A DNA stretch of 64,000 bases from Adenanthera pavonina (GCA_026686845.1 JAIVEN010000002.1:39759001-39823000); one strand, 5' to 3'. Shown: positions 18,516 to 30,779, counted from the first letter of the stretch. Made by a program: numbers and translations. Notes: generated from the letters alone by a model not told the origin.

Positions 18516-18530
18516 TTTCCCTCTCCCTTA

Positions 18531-19811
18531 AAATAAATTTAGAAGAAACCCATAAGAATAGATATAACATACATCCAGGAACCACAAAGATGTACCATGA
18601 ATTAAAGAAACTATTTTGGTGGTCTGAAATAAAAAAAAATTATATAACCTAGTTTGTTGTAAGATGTTTGGTATGTCAAAAGGTGAAAGTAGACAACCAA
18701 AAACCTGCAGGACTACTTCAACCATTAGAAATCCCTAAATGGAAATAGGATTACATAGGATATCATCAGGATATAATGCTATCTGGGTAATTGTGGATTG
18801 ATTGATAAAGTTTGCCCACTTTTTGCCAATGAAGTCAACTTATACATTGGACAAGTTGGCACAATTGTAAGTAAAGGAGGTTGTAAGATTACATGGAGTG
18901 CTAAGTAGTATTGTGTCAGATGGAGACATAAGATTTACTTCAAATTTTTTAGGATGTCTACACAAGGATTTAGGTACTAAATTATGATTTAGTATAGTTT
19001 ATCACCCATAAACAGATGGATAGATAGAAAGGACTATTCAAACTTTGGAAGATATGATGAAACCTTGTGTCTTGGAGATGAAAGGAAATTAGGATGTGAA
19101 CATACCATTGGCAGAATTTACCTACAATAATAGTCATCATTCTAACATTTAGATGGCGCCTTATGAAGCTTTGTATGGAAGAAAATGTGGATCTTCTTTA
19201 TGTTGGGAGCTTGGAGAGAGGAAATTTCTTGGTTTAGAATTAGTAGACTAAACCACTAAGCAAATTGAGATTATCAAGAAGAAGTTGGAGATAACTCAAA
19301 GTAGAGAAAAGAGTCATTTTGATAAAAGAAGGAAGTCATTAGATTTTGAGGTTGGAGACTATATCTTTTTTAAAGTATCTCCAATTATGGGAATTGGTCG
19401 ATCTATCAAAACTTAAAAACTTAGTCCAAAGTACATAGAACCATTTCAAATCCTTGCCAAAGTTAGATCGGTAACTTCCAAAGTAGCTGTTAGCCTAAGC
19501 CAAATTCGTGATGTCTTCCAAGTGTCCCAGCTTAAAAAATATCAACTAGACCCTTCACATGTCATATAATATGAAAATATTAATTTATAAAATAATTTAT
19601 CTTATTAAGTAAAACCGAAAAGAATCATTGACTGTTAAGTGAGGCAGCTAAAGAACAAGAGCATTCCTCTAGTAAATATGGTTTGTAAAGGACTATCTCC
19701 AAAAGAAGCAACCTGTGAAATGGAAGATGACGTGAGGCAAAAATATCCAGAATTATTTCAAGGAATGCATGTTCTAAATTTCGAAGACAAAATTTTATTT
19801 AGGGGGAGAAA
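18531..19811 (+). pseudogene. Ty3/gypsy integrase and C-terminal region, decayed
   Basis: The plus strand reads the integrase zinc finger (IHPGTTKMYHELKKLFWW, then CLVCQKVKVDNQKPAGLLQP). Core fragments follow (VSDGDIRFTSNF, AEFTYNNSHHSNI, MAPYEALYGRKC), then the GPY-like tail (SPKYIEPFQILAKV, DVFQVSQLKKY) and the terminal IPLVNMVCKGLSPKEATCEM...YPELF. This order is typical of Tekay/Del chromoviruses. Many stops and small shifts are present. It lies in the same orientation as the RT at 4873/16972 and is probably the same element with RNase H lost in the 17.2-18.5 kb rearrangement. Confidence 0.85.
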
Positions 19812-20744
19812 TGTAATATCCCAAAATTTTCCATTTATGCTGTGATAAATTGTTATCTTTGATAGATTAAGGGCATAAATAAGAATTACATGAGATGATA
19901 CTTGATTTGTAGAATATAGAAATATCATGATAATGATGTTACACAATTTGGGTCCTATTTGGTAATAAATGAAAAAATTTTGATTCTTAAGTGTAAATAT
20001 GTGGGTCCTTAATAGTAAATATTTGTAAATTTTTATTTTAGTAAGAATTTAGAAAAATGGATCTAGAATATTTTTATATGACATTAAAGCATGTCATTGG
20101 ACATTGTTGAAATAGAAAGCTCAAAAGGAAAAGAAATTGGGCCATGACAGGATTTCATGGAATTATCTTGTATAATTAATTGATTAATACATAATTAAGA
20201 AAATGGGTCCATTCATGATCAAGAATAGAGAAGCCCGTGTCAAAAATGGAGGACAATAGAATAATTGGATGTTTTGGCAAGCTTAGAAATTTGACAAAAA
20301 AGGTCTAAAGGTTATTGGGCCAAGTTGGACTATTTAAGCAATAAGCATACAACTCCATTTTATTAGATCAATTCACTATTCATGAGCCCAAAAAATGTTA
20401 AAATAATACATAATGGACTTAAATTATTTTTCTAGACCCATAAATATATAAAATATTTTATTGGATAAAAAATACATCACTTAAACCCAAAAACTTTGTA
20501 AGCATCTAATTGGGCCATTTTCTTCAATGAAGCCCAATTGTTTCAAAAAGCTTTCATGGGCTAATAAGAGTACCAATAGGTGGCGTTAAAGTGGAGAAAG
20601 AATGAAGGAAAAAACAAGTGAGAGAAAAGGGTATGTGTATGGCATATAATTAAACACCATGGAAATTGGGAAAAAATAGATAATAAAAAAATATGGACCC
20701 TTGGATTGAAAAGAAGATCAATGGTTGAAATTCATTCTCTTTGT

Positions 20745-20753
20745 CTATAAATA
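20745..20753 (+). promoter_or_regulatory. TATA box of the gypsy LTR
   Basis: CTATAAATA precedes a pyrimidine-rich stretch. The related solo LTR has CTATATATAG at 43644-43653 in the same context. Confidence 0.45.
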
Positions 20754-21540
20754 ACCAAGCCTTCCTTCCCTCATTCCTCATACCAAACTTGGCACCACTA
20801 GAATATGAAGATAGGGAAAGAGTGTGAGAAGGGATAAGGAAGGAAGCTAGGCAAGAAAGGAAGGTAGAAGGTTTATGGTTATCTCCAAGGTAACATCTTT
20901 TTCTATTCTTTCATTTTATTTTTAAGTAGTTAGTTTGATTTAGTTTTATGTTGCCATGATTATCAAAAACATATTTTAGTAGTTTGAAAGTGTTTATGTT
21001 TAGATCAAAGTCATGATTTTGCTCAGAACATAGTATAAACATGCATGAATACGTTGAATGTTGAAGAACATGATGATAATATGCTTTGCTCCTAAAATAT
21101 TATCAAAACTTTATGATGATAATACTTAAATATATAATATTATGTTAGAATGGGATAATGATGCTATTGAAATTTACCCAAATCTCATTCCCCATAATCT
21201 TTAACCATGATTAGATCTAAGCCACATAAAGGAGAAAGAGTTGGAGATGAAGCCATGAAGACCTAGAATTATTGTTATAATGTTATTTTGAAAGTTTAGT
21301 AGAAAATTATGTAATTAGAGTTATTGATAATGACATGATGTATAATGTATATGACATCATTAACAATATATGAAATTATGTTTCGTAATGATCTATGCTG
21401 ATTTAACACTTTATATCATTTTTTTTAATTTATTGTTAAGTATATAGAAAGAGAAAGACAACAATTATGTTCCTATGTTTAGCAAAGGAAAAAACTTGGG
21501 GAAAATAATGAGTTATGATGAATAATTGATGTTTTTATAT

Positions 21541-21555
21541 AGAATCTTTAATTTA
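21541..21555. repeat. LINE target-site duplication, left copy
   Basis: AGAATCTTTAATTTA here is exactly repeated at 27331-27345, directly after the A-rich tail of the LINE. A 15-bp duplication fits target-primed reverse transcription. Confidence 0.9.
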
Positions 21556-21597
21556 GAAAAAAAAAAACACTATGCGGCAAGTGCTAAGGAAGTGATG

Positions 21598-22856
21598 GCG
21601 TTCTCAAGCATGAACAGCGGAGTTCTGGCTGCTTCAACGGAGGAAGCGGATGTGCTTGCAAGAAGCAGCAAAAAGGTGCGTCCGGGGGAGGGGGAGGCTG
21701 ATCCTATGGCTGAGGGAGAGCAGAAGTCGGGAGATCAGTCTTTTAAGGATAAACTGATGGGTGTAGGGAGGGAGAAGGAGGTTCTGCTGAAGGATTGAAG
21801 GGGAAGTGTTTTTTATGAGGCTTGGCAAGCATATATGGAAGGGTTGAAGGGTTTTTTTATTAACGGCAGTGGCAAGACTGGTGAAGGGGGCAATGAAGAA
21901 ATGATAAATCAGATGATGAAGATTGTGTTACAATTCACGTCACACAAGAAGAATAAGAATTATGGTGCGCACCGTGGAGGAAGTCTCTAATTATTAAACT
22001 TCTTGGGAAAATGATGCCTTTCTGGGTAATGAAACATAATTTGGAATCAATCCAGAAGACAACCAAGCCATTCAAAACATGAGACTTAGATAACGGCTTT
22101 TTTATGGTTTCTTTTGAGGATGAGAAAGATTTGAATTTTGTGTATCAAGAAGGGCCTTGGATGATTGCTGATCATTATTTAATAGTACAGAGGTGGCGGC
22201 CAAACTTTGATCCATGGAGTGCAGAGTGCCAGAAGAAGATAGGCGTCTGGATTAGAATCCCAATTTTGCCATTGAAGTTTTTTAATATGGCTGCTCTTTG
22301 CATAATAGGTGCAGGTTTGGGAAGAACTCTCAAGATAGACTCGATTACTCATCAAAGTGACAAGGGAAGATTTGTGCATATTTGTGTAGAAATAGATCTA
22401 GATAATAGGTTGAAGTCAAATGTGAAGATATTTGGGAAAAAACGTTGTATTGAGTATGAAGGGCTGCATCTTGTTTGCTTCAGATGCGGTATGTACGGCC
22501 ATCATAGGGATAAGTGCTCAGAAAGATCCAAAACCACTATGAATGGGGTGCAAGATCATTTGCACACGCAGGGAGATGTGAATCAGAGCCACGAAGTCGA
22601 AGGTGTAGAGAAGAATGATAATTCCAGCGAAACTTTTGCGGCACCATGTAAGTCAAGCATGGAGTGCATGGGGGAGACGGATGGATCTCAGGGATCAACT
22701 GAGACTCTGAAGAGAATGAGAGAGGGTGTGACGGCGGAGAAGAACGGTGGCAGCATGACGGTGGAGAGAGATAGATTGGGGGTGCATAATTTGGTCCAAC
22801 TAATCCCGCGCAAGTATGGGAATCTCGTTAAATCAGGCGAAAGGGATGTGCATTAA
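21598..22856 (+). pseudogene. LINE ORF1 (DUF4283 plus zinc knuckle), frameshifted
   Basis: The likely start is ATG 21598 (MAFSSMNSGVLAAS). That frame ends at 21798 and the open 3' part, 22104-22856, is in another frame. The latter has the DUF4283-type motif FVYQEGPWMIADHYLIVQRW, then a CCHC knuckle starting at 22476 (CFRCGMYGHHRDKC), then a hydrophilic tail. ORF1 proteins of plant LINEs bind the element RNA. At least one shift and several stops separate the two parts, so no full protein is made. Confidence 0.82.
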
Positions 22857-23401
22857 GGGAACGTGAGGGGAATCAAAGATAACGGTCAACTGAACCGAGA
22901 TTGGGGGAAAGGAATTTTCCCAAATTCTCATGGTGAGAGAGGAAGCAAACACGTGGAGGAAGGTAGGAGAGATGGTTACAAGAGTTTCAAAGGTGATTTA
23001 TCTAATTATAAGAGCTAGGTCCCAGTTCGTCAAAATAATAAAGAGAAGGAGACAATTTCAAAAGGGCAGGAAAATAAGAGTTTTATAAAGTTGAGGGCAC
23101 GTGCACATAGTGGGAATAACAAGCTTGTTACTCCTAAGTCCAATTTTCTTAATGCACCCAATCCCTTTGAGGCTTTAGTGGGCTTAACACAGGACGAAGA
23201 AATGAAGATAGTAAAATGCCAGGATCAGGTTGAGGGGACGAGCGTGGATCACATAAACAAAGGTGCACAGCTGGAAAGTCAAAGCGTGGAAAAAGTGAAT
23301 GAAGGAAATATTGCTAAACAAGACATGATCAAAGAAGATTATCATTCTTCTTTAAACACTCGGGGTCCTATAAGCCATGCAGCCCTAATTGCAGGTGACA
23401 T

Positions 23402-26400
23402 ATGAATTTTATGTTCTAGAATAGTAGAGGCACTGGTGCTAAATCATTCCTTGGTTTAGTCCGTGAAATCACAAAAAAACATTCCATTGACGTGGTGGCC
23501 ATTTTGGAAACTCGAGCAAGTAGAGGTAAAGCTATGTCACAAGCTGAGGCATTGGGCTTCAGAAACATAGAGGTTGTGGAGGCACGGGGGTTTAGTGGAG
23601 GCCTTTGGGTTTCATGGAATGAGTGTAATTTGCATATTATAGTTGTACAACGACATGAGTAGTTCATTCATATGTGTTTGGAGGAAGATGGAAGAGTTAA
23701 ACTTTATATTACGGTGGTGTACGCTAGTCCGAATCCCATAAAGCAAAGAGAGCTATGGAATGAGCTCCGAAGTCTCCGAAGTAGTATACAAAGTGCATGG
23801 TGCATAGGGGGGATTTTAATAGCACCCTTTTCTTGCATGACAGGCAGTCCATGCATCGAACTGGAGCCAACATTGATCATGATTTTAATAGGTGGGTGGA
23901 TTACATGGAAGTAACAAATCTTGGTTGTTCGGGACCGTACTTTACATGGTGCCGAGAAGGTAGTGAGAGTAGGAATGACCGTGTGTTCGGTGATCATAGA
24001 TTTCTTGACTAGTTCCCGTATGCCTTGATTATTCATTTGCCATTCTTCAAGTCTGATCATCGACCTTACCGTTAAGGTTGACAAACGTGGCATCTCAACG
24101 GAACACCTAGAGTAAGATTTTCAGGTTCAATGCAGCATGGGTCTTGCATGATGACTTCCCTCGTTCGGTTAGAGAAGAATGGAGTCAACGGGATGGATGG
24201 GGTTTGAATGTTGCCAACTTCACCTCCGCAGTGACCAAGTAGAGTTATGACATCTTCGGTCATCTAGGAAGGAAAAAATGCCATCTCCTGAATAGATTGG
24301 AAGGTTTGAATTCTTCTGTTCATAACTGTTATAACTCTGATGCTATGGTAAACTTGCAAAGACATATTTGGCAAGAGTTAGAGGAAGTGATCCTTCAAGA
24401 GGAAGTAATGCAAGCACAGAAAGCTAAGTGTCAATGGTTTACGCAAGGGGACCGCAACTCCAGATATTTTCATGCACATGCAAACGGTAGGAGAAAGCGA
24501 AACAAAATTAAGGCAATTAAAAATGATGATAATGAGTGGGTCTATGATAAATACGAGATCAAATCAATTGCAATGTCTTTCTACCAGAATCTTTTCAGGA
24601 AGGAGAGAGGAGATAATAGAAGGCTCAATTATCATTATTCATATCCAACTGTTGACACTTGTAAAATTCAGGAGATTGGTCGTTAGGTCTTTACATATGT
24701 TATATTTAGTATAGGAGCTATGAAATCTCTAGGGCCTGATGGGTTAAATGCTCTCTTTTTTAAAAATCAGTGGGAGAATATTGCACCTGCAGTCTTGAGT
24801 TTTGTTTCTGATGTGTTCTCTAACCCCTCATATATACGAGAGGTGAATGGCATGTTAATTGTGTTGATTCCTAAAAAAGAGCATCTTGATACGATTAGAG
24901 ACTTCAGACCCATTAGTTTGTGTAATATGGTGTATAAGGTCATTATTAAGATTGTGACTAACTGGCTTAAAAATATTTTTCCGAATATAATTGCTCCTAA
25001 TCAATGTGGTTTTGTCCCAGGCAGGATCAGTTCAGATAATATTATTGTAGCCCAGGAGGTGATCCATTCCATGAAAAGTATGAAAGGGAAGAAAGGTTAT
25101 ATGACAATAAAAATTGATTTAGAGAAGGCATATGACCAGCTTAGATGGGACTTTATTATTGTGTGCCTTCATGAGATTAACCTCCCACCTCATATTATTG
25201 AGGTTCTTAGGTATTGGATTTGCACTCCCATAATGCAAATTCTTTGGAAAGAAGTAAGATAGGAGAATTCACTCCATCTAGGGGGATTCAACAAGGTCAT
25301 CCTATTTCTCCCTACTTATTTTGTGTTGTGCATTGAAAAATTAGTTCATTTTATACATGAAGAAATCTTCAAATGGAATTGGAAATCTATAAGGCTTAAT
25401 AGAGATGGGCCTCATATCTCTTATTTATTTTTTGCTAATGATCTGGTTATTTTTGTGGAAGCTTCAGTTGATCAAGTTCAAGTTATGAAGTGCTGTTTGA
25501 GGAATTTTTGTCGAGTTTTAGGGCAGAAAGTAAGTTTGAGCAATTTTTGTCGAGTTTCAGGGCAAAAAGTAAGTTTGAGCAAAACTAGAGTATGTTTTTC
25601 GAAGAATGTGAATCACAATCGGGCTCAACAACTCAGTGAATTATTGGGAGTTGCAAGAACATGTGACTTGGGAAAATACTTGGGGGTGCCGCTTCATCAT
25701 GATAGGGTCACTAAGCAAATCTAACAATTTGTGGTCGATAAGGTGAAGCAAAAACTTAGTAGCTGGAAAGCACATTCTCTCTCCTTTGCAGGCAGAAACA
25801 CATTAACAAAGGCTATAGTTTCTACTATTCCATTATATTCTATGCAAACGGCAACATTACCAATAAACACCTGTATGGAACTTGAAAAAGATACGAGGGG
25901 ATTCCTTTGGGGATCTACCAATGAGAAAAAATGTATACACTTAGTAGCGTGGGAGGAGGTGCGTAAGGAGAAAAGATGTGGAGGACTGGGATTATGACAC
26001 ATGGCTCTGTAGAATAAAGCTTTCATGATGAAGGCAGGTTGGGGTCTTATTGAAAAAAAGGACTCCCTTTGGGCAAAGGTAGTACGGAGCAAATATAATT
26101 GTGGTAATGGCCTTATCCCAACAATTGATAGATCTCAGCAAGGTTCTCAGCTCTGGAAATGAGTGAAGAATAGTTGTTCACAGGTTGAAAAAGGCATAGA
26201 GAGAGTTCGCCTTAGAAATGAGAAGAAGTTGTGAGATGGGTCCCGGAGAAACATGGGCAGTTTAGTATAAAGTCAACTTACAAGCTATCGCATGAGTCTA
26301 GCGACAGAGAAGATCCGATTTGGTCTCGACTGTGGAAACTCAAGATTCCTCAACGTTGCAAAACCTTTATGTGGCTTATGATGCATGACCAAATTTTGAC

Positions 26401-27285
26401 TAATAAAGCACGCTACAACAGGCACCTTGGTAATTCTCCGATGTGTGCATGGTGTTCGAATGAACAGGAAGATAGTTTGCATGTTCTTCGTCAGTGCACA
26501 GAAGCCAAATACATATGGGACCGGATTGTTGATCATCCAAAGAAGAGAAGGTTCTATTCTATGGAACTAAAGGATTCGTGTGTCTAGAATATTAAAGGAA
26601 AACATGGCAAGAGACCCATTGGGGGGAGTTGTTTAGTGTTATTTGTTGGGCATTATGGAAAAGACAAAATGAGCGAATCTTTGAAAGCAAAGAGACACAT
26701 AGGGAGAGTGTTCTGGCTCAAGCCACAGGGATTCTCCGATGGATGGAAAATGCACAGAAGCAGTTTCAAGTATACAGGGAGCCTATCATGAGAACTGTGA
26801 ACAACAGGGAAGAGGGTGAAGGTAGTTTTGACTATGAAGTATGGGTTGATGGAGCCTTTTCGTATCGAACGGGAGCCGTGGGTAGTGGAGGAATTCTTAG
26901 GAATGGAGAAGGCAGTATTATCGAGGCATTTGTATTCAGACCAGTCAGTGGTGACTCTCTCACGGCAGAGTTTTGGGGATGTATTCTTGGATTGAAACGA
27001 GCATAGGATCATGGATATAGAAATGTTCATTTGCAGAGTGATTGTGCTGAGATGCTGATGCTGATAGGTAGCACCACTAATGAGATCCACCAAGAAGAGG
27101 GTCTTATCAGCGAAGTTAGGAAAATACTAGCAAGGGAATGGCAAGTCCAGTTTAGTTTGATTGGAAGAGAAATTAATGACGAGGCGGATAAGTTGGCCAA
27201 GTATGCTTTGTCCCAACTTGTGGGATTGCAGCTCATTCCTGCACACCTTCTTGACAACATTTTTAATGTTGTTCATGTGATTTAG
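23402..27285 (+). pseudogene. LINE ORF2 (endonuclease, RT, zinc domain, RNase H), decayed
   Basis: The region begins with ATG 23402, the normal ORF2 opening, but a TAG replaces the Trp codon of the usual WNxRG motif within the first six codons. The endonuclease remnant spans 23402-24100 (VVAILETRASRGKA, HDFNRWVDYMEV). The RT at about 24700-25700 has KSLGPDGLNALFFK, FRPISLCNMVYKVI and IDLEKAYDQLRWDF. Its active-site box at 25431-25442 reads FAND instead of FADD. A zinc-binding domain lies at 26231-26530 (MWLMMHDQILTNKARYNRH, CAWCSNEQED). RNase H at 26830-27285 has WVDGAF and EINDEADKLAKYAL. Length is normal for the family, but the frame is broken many times. Confidence 0.9.
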
Positions 27286-27330
27286 GCATTTCTTTTGTTG
27301 CTCTGTTTTTATTTACTTTTATAAAAAAAA

Positions 27331-27345
27331 AGAATCTTTAATTTA
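27331..27345. repeat. LINE target-site duplication, right copy
   Basis: Exact repeat of 21541-21555. Gypsy LTR sequence resumes here. Confidence 0.9.
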
Positions 27346-27741
27346 AGACCAATTTGACCCTATTTGGTTAAGTATAGCTCAAGTTATGGAATTTTCAAGA
27401 GAAAATGGTCAAAATATGGAAAATTTGTTGAGAAAATGAATAGTAAAATTTGAATGATAAACTATATTATTTGGTGCAATGAATTTCCATTTGGATATTT
27501 TTCTTTTGTGCAGGACTTCAAGATCTTCAAGTAGAAATTTGAAACACTTAAAATTTTTTTATAAAATTAGTTATGAATTTTCATAATTTGGTCAAAAATC
27601 AAGGGTTACCAAATTAATAGTAGACCGTAGGAATTTTTAGTCAAATTTTTATCTTGACCCACTTTTGATTTCAAATGTATTTCAATGGAACTTAAGACAT
27701 ATAAAATGAATGGAAAATGGTTTCTAAAGAAAAATGTGACA

Positions 27742-28098
27742 TATTAATTATATGATAATATCTTTTTGCATAATTTTCTGAATGTTACCTTAATTGAGTA
27801 TACAAGACGTTAATATTTTGTCACAATTGTGATATATTACCTATTTATGGAAATTATTCATGTGCTTCGATGATAACTAATTGGCACATCCCCTTGTTAG
27901 TGTAATTATTGGAAACACGGTATGGCCATGAACTTAAATTCATATATATACAACTACTATATCATGGTGATGTTCTATTCATTGTTATATTAATTCTTAT
28001 ATTATAAAGACAATATGACCATGTGTTTGGATGAGGCTGTAACTTTTATTTTAATGAAGAGCATTTTTTAAGATTTTTATGAAAAAATACACTTTTCT
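27742..28098. other. Unassigned AT-rich spacer
   Basis: Between the gypsy LTR end and the Mutator-like element I see no ORF, repeat or RNA gene. Confidence 0.5.
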
Positions 28099-28107
28099 TT
28101 AAAAAAA
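28099..28107. repeat. 9-bp duplication, left (TTAAAAAAA)
   Basis: TTAAAAAAA is repeated exactly at 31652-31660 on the other side of the inverted repeats. Nine base pairs is the diagnostic duplication size for Mutator-like elements. The low complexity of the site slightly weakens the evidence. Confidence 0.85.
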
Positions 28108-28390
28108 GGGAAAATGACACTTGAAGACCAAAATAACCAATTAATGCCATTTTTAGATCTAAACATTCTAAAATGCCAAAATTAGACCGAGGTCCTAAAA
28201 TGATCAGAAAAATTAATCCGAAATGACTTTACTATCCATGGTGCATAATTCTTCCACTCAATTTTTTCAGCTCGTAACAATACGGATGGTGAAATTTCTC
28301 TCCTCTATTACATTCCTTCTTCCTTCCATAATCGGTGTTTCCCTCCATCGTATTCCTTCTTTCCTTCTCCACCAATGCTGCCCTGTATTA
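28108..28390 (+). repeat. MULE terminal inverted repeat, left
   Basis: Inverted partner of 31369-31651. It starts GGGAAAATGACACTTGAAG and ends CTGCCCTGTATTA. Confidence 0.93.
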
Positions 28391-28424
28391 CATTTGAACA
28401 ATAGTAGTAAATTTATGGATCATC

Positions 28425-29345
28425 GTGTGAGGTACTGGATGTAATCACATAAAAAATTTAATTAACACAATTTCATCAATGTGAAATTGCAAATGTTCAG
28501 TGTCAAATCTTGGAATATTAGTAGTAAATACAGGGTTCCAAATATCAAATACTGGATGTGATCACATGTAAATTTGATGAACATAATTCCATCAGTGTGA
28601 AATTGCAGACGTTCAGTGTCAAATCTTCGAATATGAGTAGTAAATTTAGGGTTCCAAGTGTTAAATACTGGATTCGATCACATGAAAATTTGATAAACAT
28701 AATTCAATCAGTGTGGAATTGCAGATATTCAATGTCAAATCTTTGATCATGAATGATAAATTTAAGGTTCCGCGTGTCAAATACTAGATCTGATAATATG
28801 AAAATTTGATGAACATAATTCAATCAGTGTGAAATTACAGATATTCAGTGTTAAATCTTTGATCATGAGAAATAAATTTAGGGTTCCAAGTGTCAAATAT
28901 TGAATCTGATCACATGAAAATTTGATGAACATAATTCCATCAGTATAAGATTGTAGATATTTAGTGTCAAACCTTGGAATATCAATAGTAAATATAGGGT
29001 TCCAAGTATCAAATATTGGATCTGATAAATTTAGTGCACAATTTCTTCAGTATAAAATGGGTGATGGTAAGTGTAAAACATTTGAATATGAGTAGTAAAT
29101 CCGAGGTTTCGAGTGTTAAATATTGGATCTGATAAATTTATTACACAATTTCTTCAGTGTAAAACGGGTGATGGTAACTGTAAAACATTTGAACATGAGT
29201 AGTAGTTTCATGATGCTGATTGTTAAACATTTGATATGATCACATGAAAAGTTTAATGCACACAAATTCAAGAGTGCGAAATTTGGGGAGGTCAGTGCAA
29301 AATTTTTGAAGAAGAATAGTAAATTTTGGTTGCTGAGTGACAAAT
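28425..29345 (+). repeat. Tandem repeat array inside the MULE (about 8 units of 110-119 bp)
   Basis: Units begin with variants of ATACTGGATCTGATCACATG, continue with GAACATAATTCCATCAGTGT and end near AGTAGTAAATTTAGGGTTCC. Starts are near 28431, 28550, 28666, 28781, 28899, 29012, 29123 and 29231. The units diverge from each other and the last two are shorter. The array sits directly inside the left TIR. Confidence 0.85.
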
Positions 29346-29472
29346 TCTGAATTTTTTAATGTAATACCTCTTACGGTTATGAGATTGTTTTACAATTAAA
29401 ATAAGTTAATATTACATTATTAATCTATTCTAGGAATTCACTTATACATTTACTTCTATGCTAATAACTAAT

Positions 29473-29573
29473 TGATGTAGTATAAGATATGATATCTACT
29501 CTTCAATTATCAGAGAAGAAAATGAAAAGCTAATGATAATTGAAGAGCAGAGATCATATCTTATACTACATTA
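29473..29573. repeat. Hairpin with 40-bp arms inside the MULE
   Basis: The left arm (29473-29512) pairs with the right arm (29534-29573) with about 3-4 mismatches, separated by 21 bp. The arms contain GTAGTATAAGATATGAT and its complement. A small inverted-repeat insertion or a foldback RNA are both possible. Confidence 0.85.
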
Positions 29574-30241
29574 ATAAAATCAGGTTTCAATGACTAATAT
29601 TGACACTCGACACCCTAAATTTACTACTGATCAATTCCAGTTATTGACCATATGCACCTGAATTTACTACTCATTCGAATATTTTACGTTGAAAAACTTG
29701 TGTTCACTAAATGTCAGTTCATCAGATCTAGTATTTGACACTCAGATTCCTGAATTTACTACTAGTCTACGAATATTTTGCACTCAACAGTCTCTGTTTT
29801 ACAGAAGGTTCAATAAAGCACAGACAAATATAACTTGTACATACACTTAATTTTCATTCATATCACACTTACAAGGCATTGTATCATTACATATATGATA
29901 TGATGTGATATGTATAGAAAAGAACCTTCTACCCATATACAGTTATGCCATGTATCCTACAATACCCTTCAATAAGCCATCTATATTATAAGTGTTCGTA
30001 TACACAAAAGAATACTATGTCAGCTGCATGTACAAAAAGATACTCATACCTATGTACCATACAATGGTATGTCCTTAGCCCACCTATATCAGGAGTATTC
30101 ATATACACAAAAAAGAACACTATGTCAGCTAGGAGGTGAATATACAAAAAATTGCCCCCTACACCCAAGTCATAAAGTCAAGTATACTAACAAAAGATAT
30201 CCACAAAATCCATGTTGATGTAGTACCCATGTGGAACTATA

Positions 30242-30680
30242 TCAGCTTGGATTTGGATTTCTGCATGTCTTTTTGGTATGACCAGCTTGTTGACATCGAG
30301 AACAATAATAGGGTTTCTTGTGTTGAAATTGAGCCTCAACTTGCTTTTTCTGTGGTCTACCAAGAGGCCTGTTTGTCATAGGTGGTCTCAAAAATGTTTG
30401 CTTCATCAAATCAATTACTCTCAAGGCATTAAGTTTTGGTATGTCGTATGTCTTAACAGGATTCAAAGTGCTGCTGTAAATCTTCTCCTGTCAGCTGAGT
30501 ACGAAGGATTCATGAACAAAATTATAAGTTGACACATTATAGAATCAATTTCTCCTAGACTGCTTCTGTCCCTCATTTCTTGATATACAAATATAGACTT
30601 TATCACGAACCTTGTTCTTAGGATGATTCACTAGCCAACAAACCAAGTCTACCTGAAATTGCTCAAATTGGGCATGAGCA
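30242..30680 (-). pseudogene. MULE transposase C-terminal remnant with zinc knuckle
   Basis: The minus strand from 30680 reads HAQFEQFQVDLVCWLVNHP, a stop region, then NPVKTYDIPKLNALRVIDLM, RPLGRPQKKQVEAQF and a CCHC knuckle (CSRCQQAGHTKKTC). A 'GRPKK' motif followed by a CX2CX4HX4C knuckle is the normal tail of MuDR/FAR1-family transposases. Stops interrupt it. The DDE catalytic region is not found in the element. Confidence 0.75.
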
Positions 30681-30779
30681 TTAGAAACTTGATAATCAAA
30701 TTACAAAATTGGAAATGTTACAGTATATTACTCTATCAAGTCATTATTTATTAATAACAATAATAATTTCCTAACTCTG

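Larger units (their letters stand above)
21556..27330 (+). mobile_element. Plant L1-type LINE, near full length, decayed
   Basis: The element is 5775 bp, has two ORF regions in the order expected for plant L1 elements, an A-rich tail (about 27322-27330) and a 15-bp duplication. ORF1 carries a DUF4283-like region and a CCHC knuckle. ORF2 carries endonuclease, reverse transcriptase, a zinc-binding domain and RNase H. Both have stops and frameshifts, and the RT active site is changed. It inserted into a gypsy 3' LTR, so it is younger than that LTR. Confidence 0.92.
19812..27741 (+). repeat. Gypsy 3' LTR, split by a LINE
   Basis: The LTR starts TGTAATATCCC right after a purine tract (AGGGGGAGAA, 19801-19810) and ends GTGACA at 27741. 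A LINE occupies 21556-27330, leaving about 2.1 kb of LTR. A TATA-like box, CTATAAATA, is at 20745-20753, followed by C/T-rich leader sequence. The segment after the LINE (27346-27741) aligns with 43990-44370 plus 46027-46048 of the solo LTR at 42917-46048, which independently places the end at 27741. The matching 5' LTR would lie left of the window or is lost. Confidence 0.82.

Noticed and set aside
26653..27093. 146-codon minus-strand ORF
   Set aside because: It is antisense to the LINE RNase H region.
28223..28444. 73-codon ORF in the MULE TIR, mirrored at 31135-31536
   Set aside because: It is in the terminal inverted repeat, so the same frame appears at both ends; no domain.
28425..29345. 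CRISPR-like array
   Set aside because: Units are whole tandem repeats without constant repeats separated by unique spacers, in a plant transposon.
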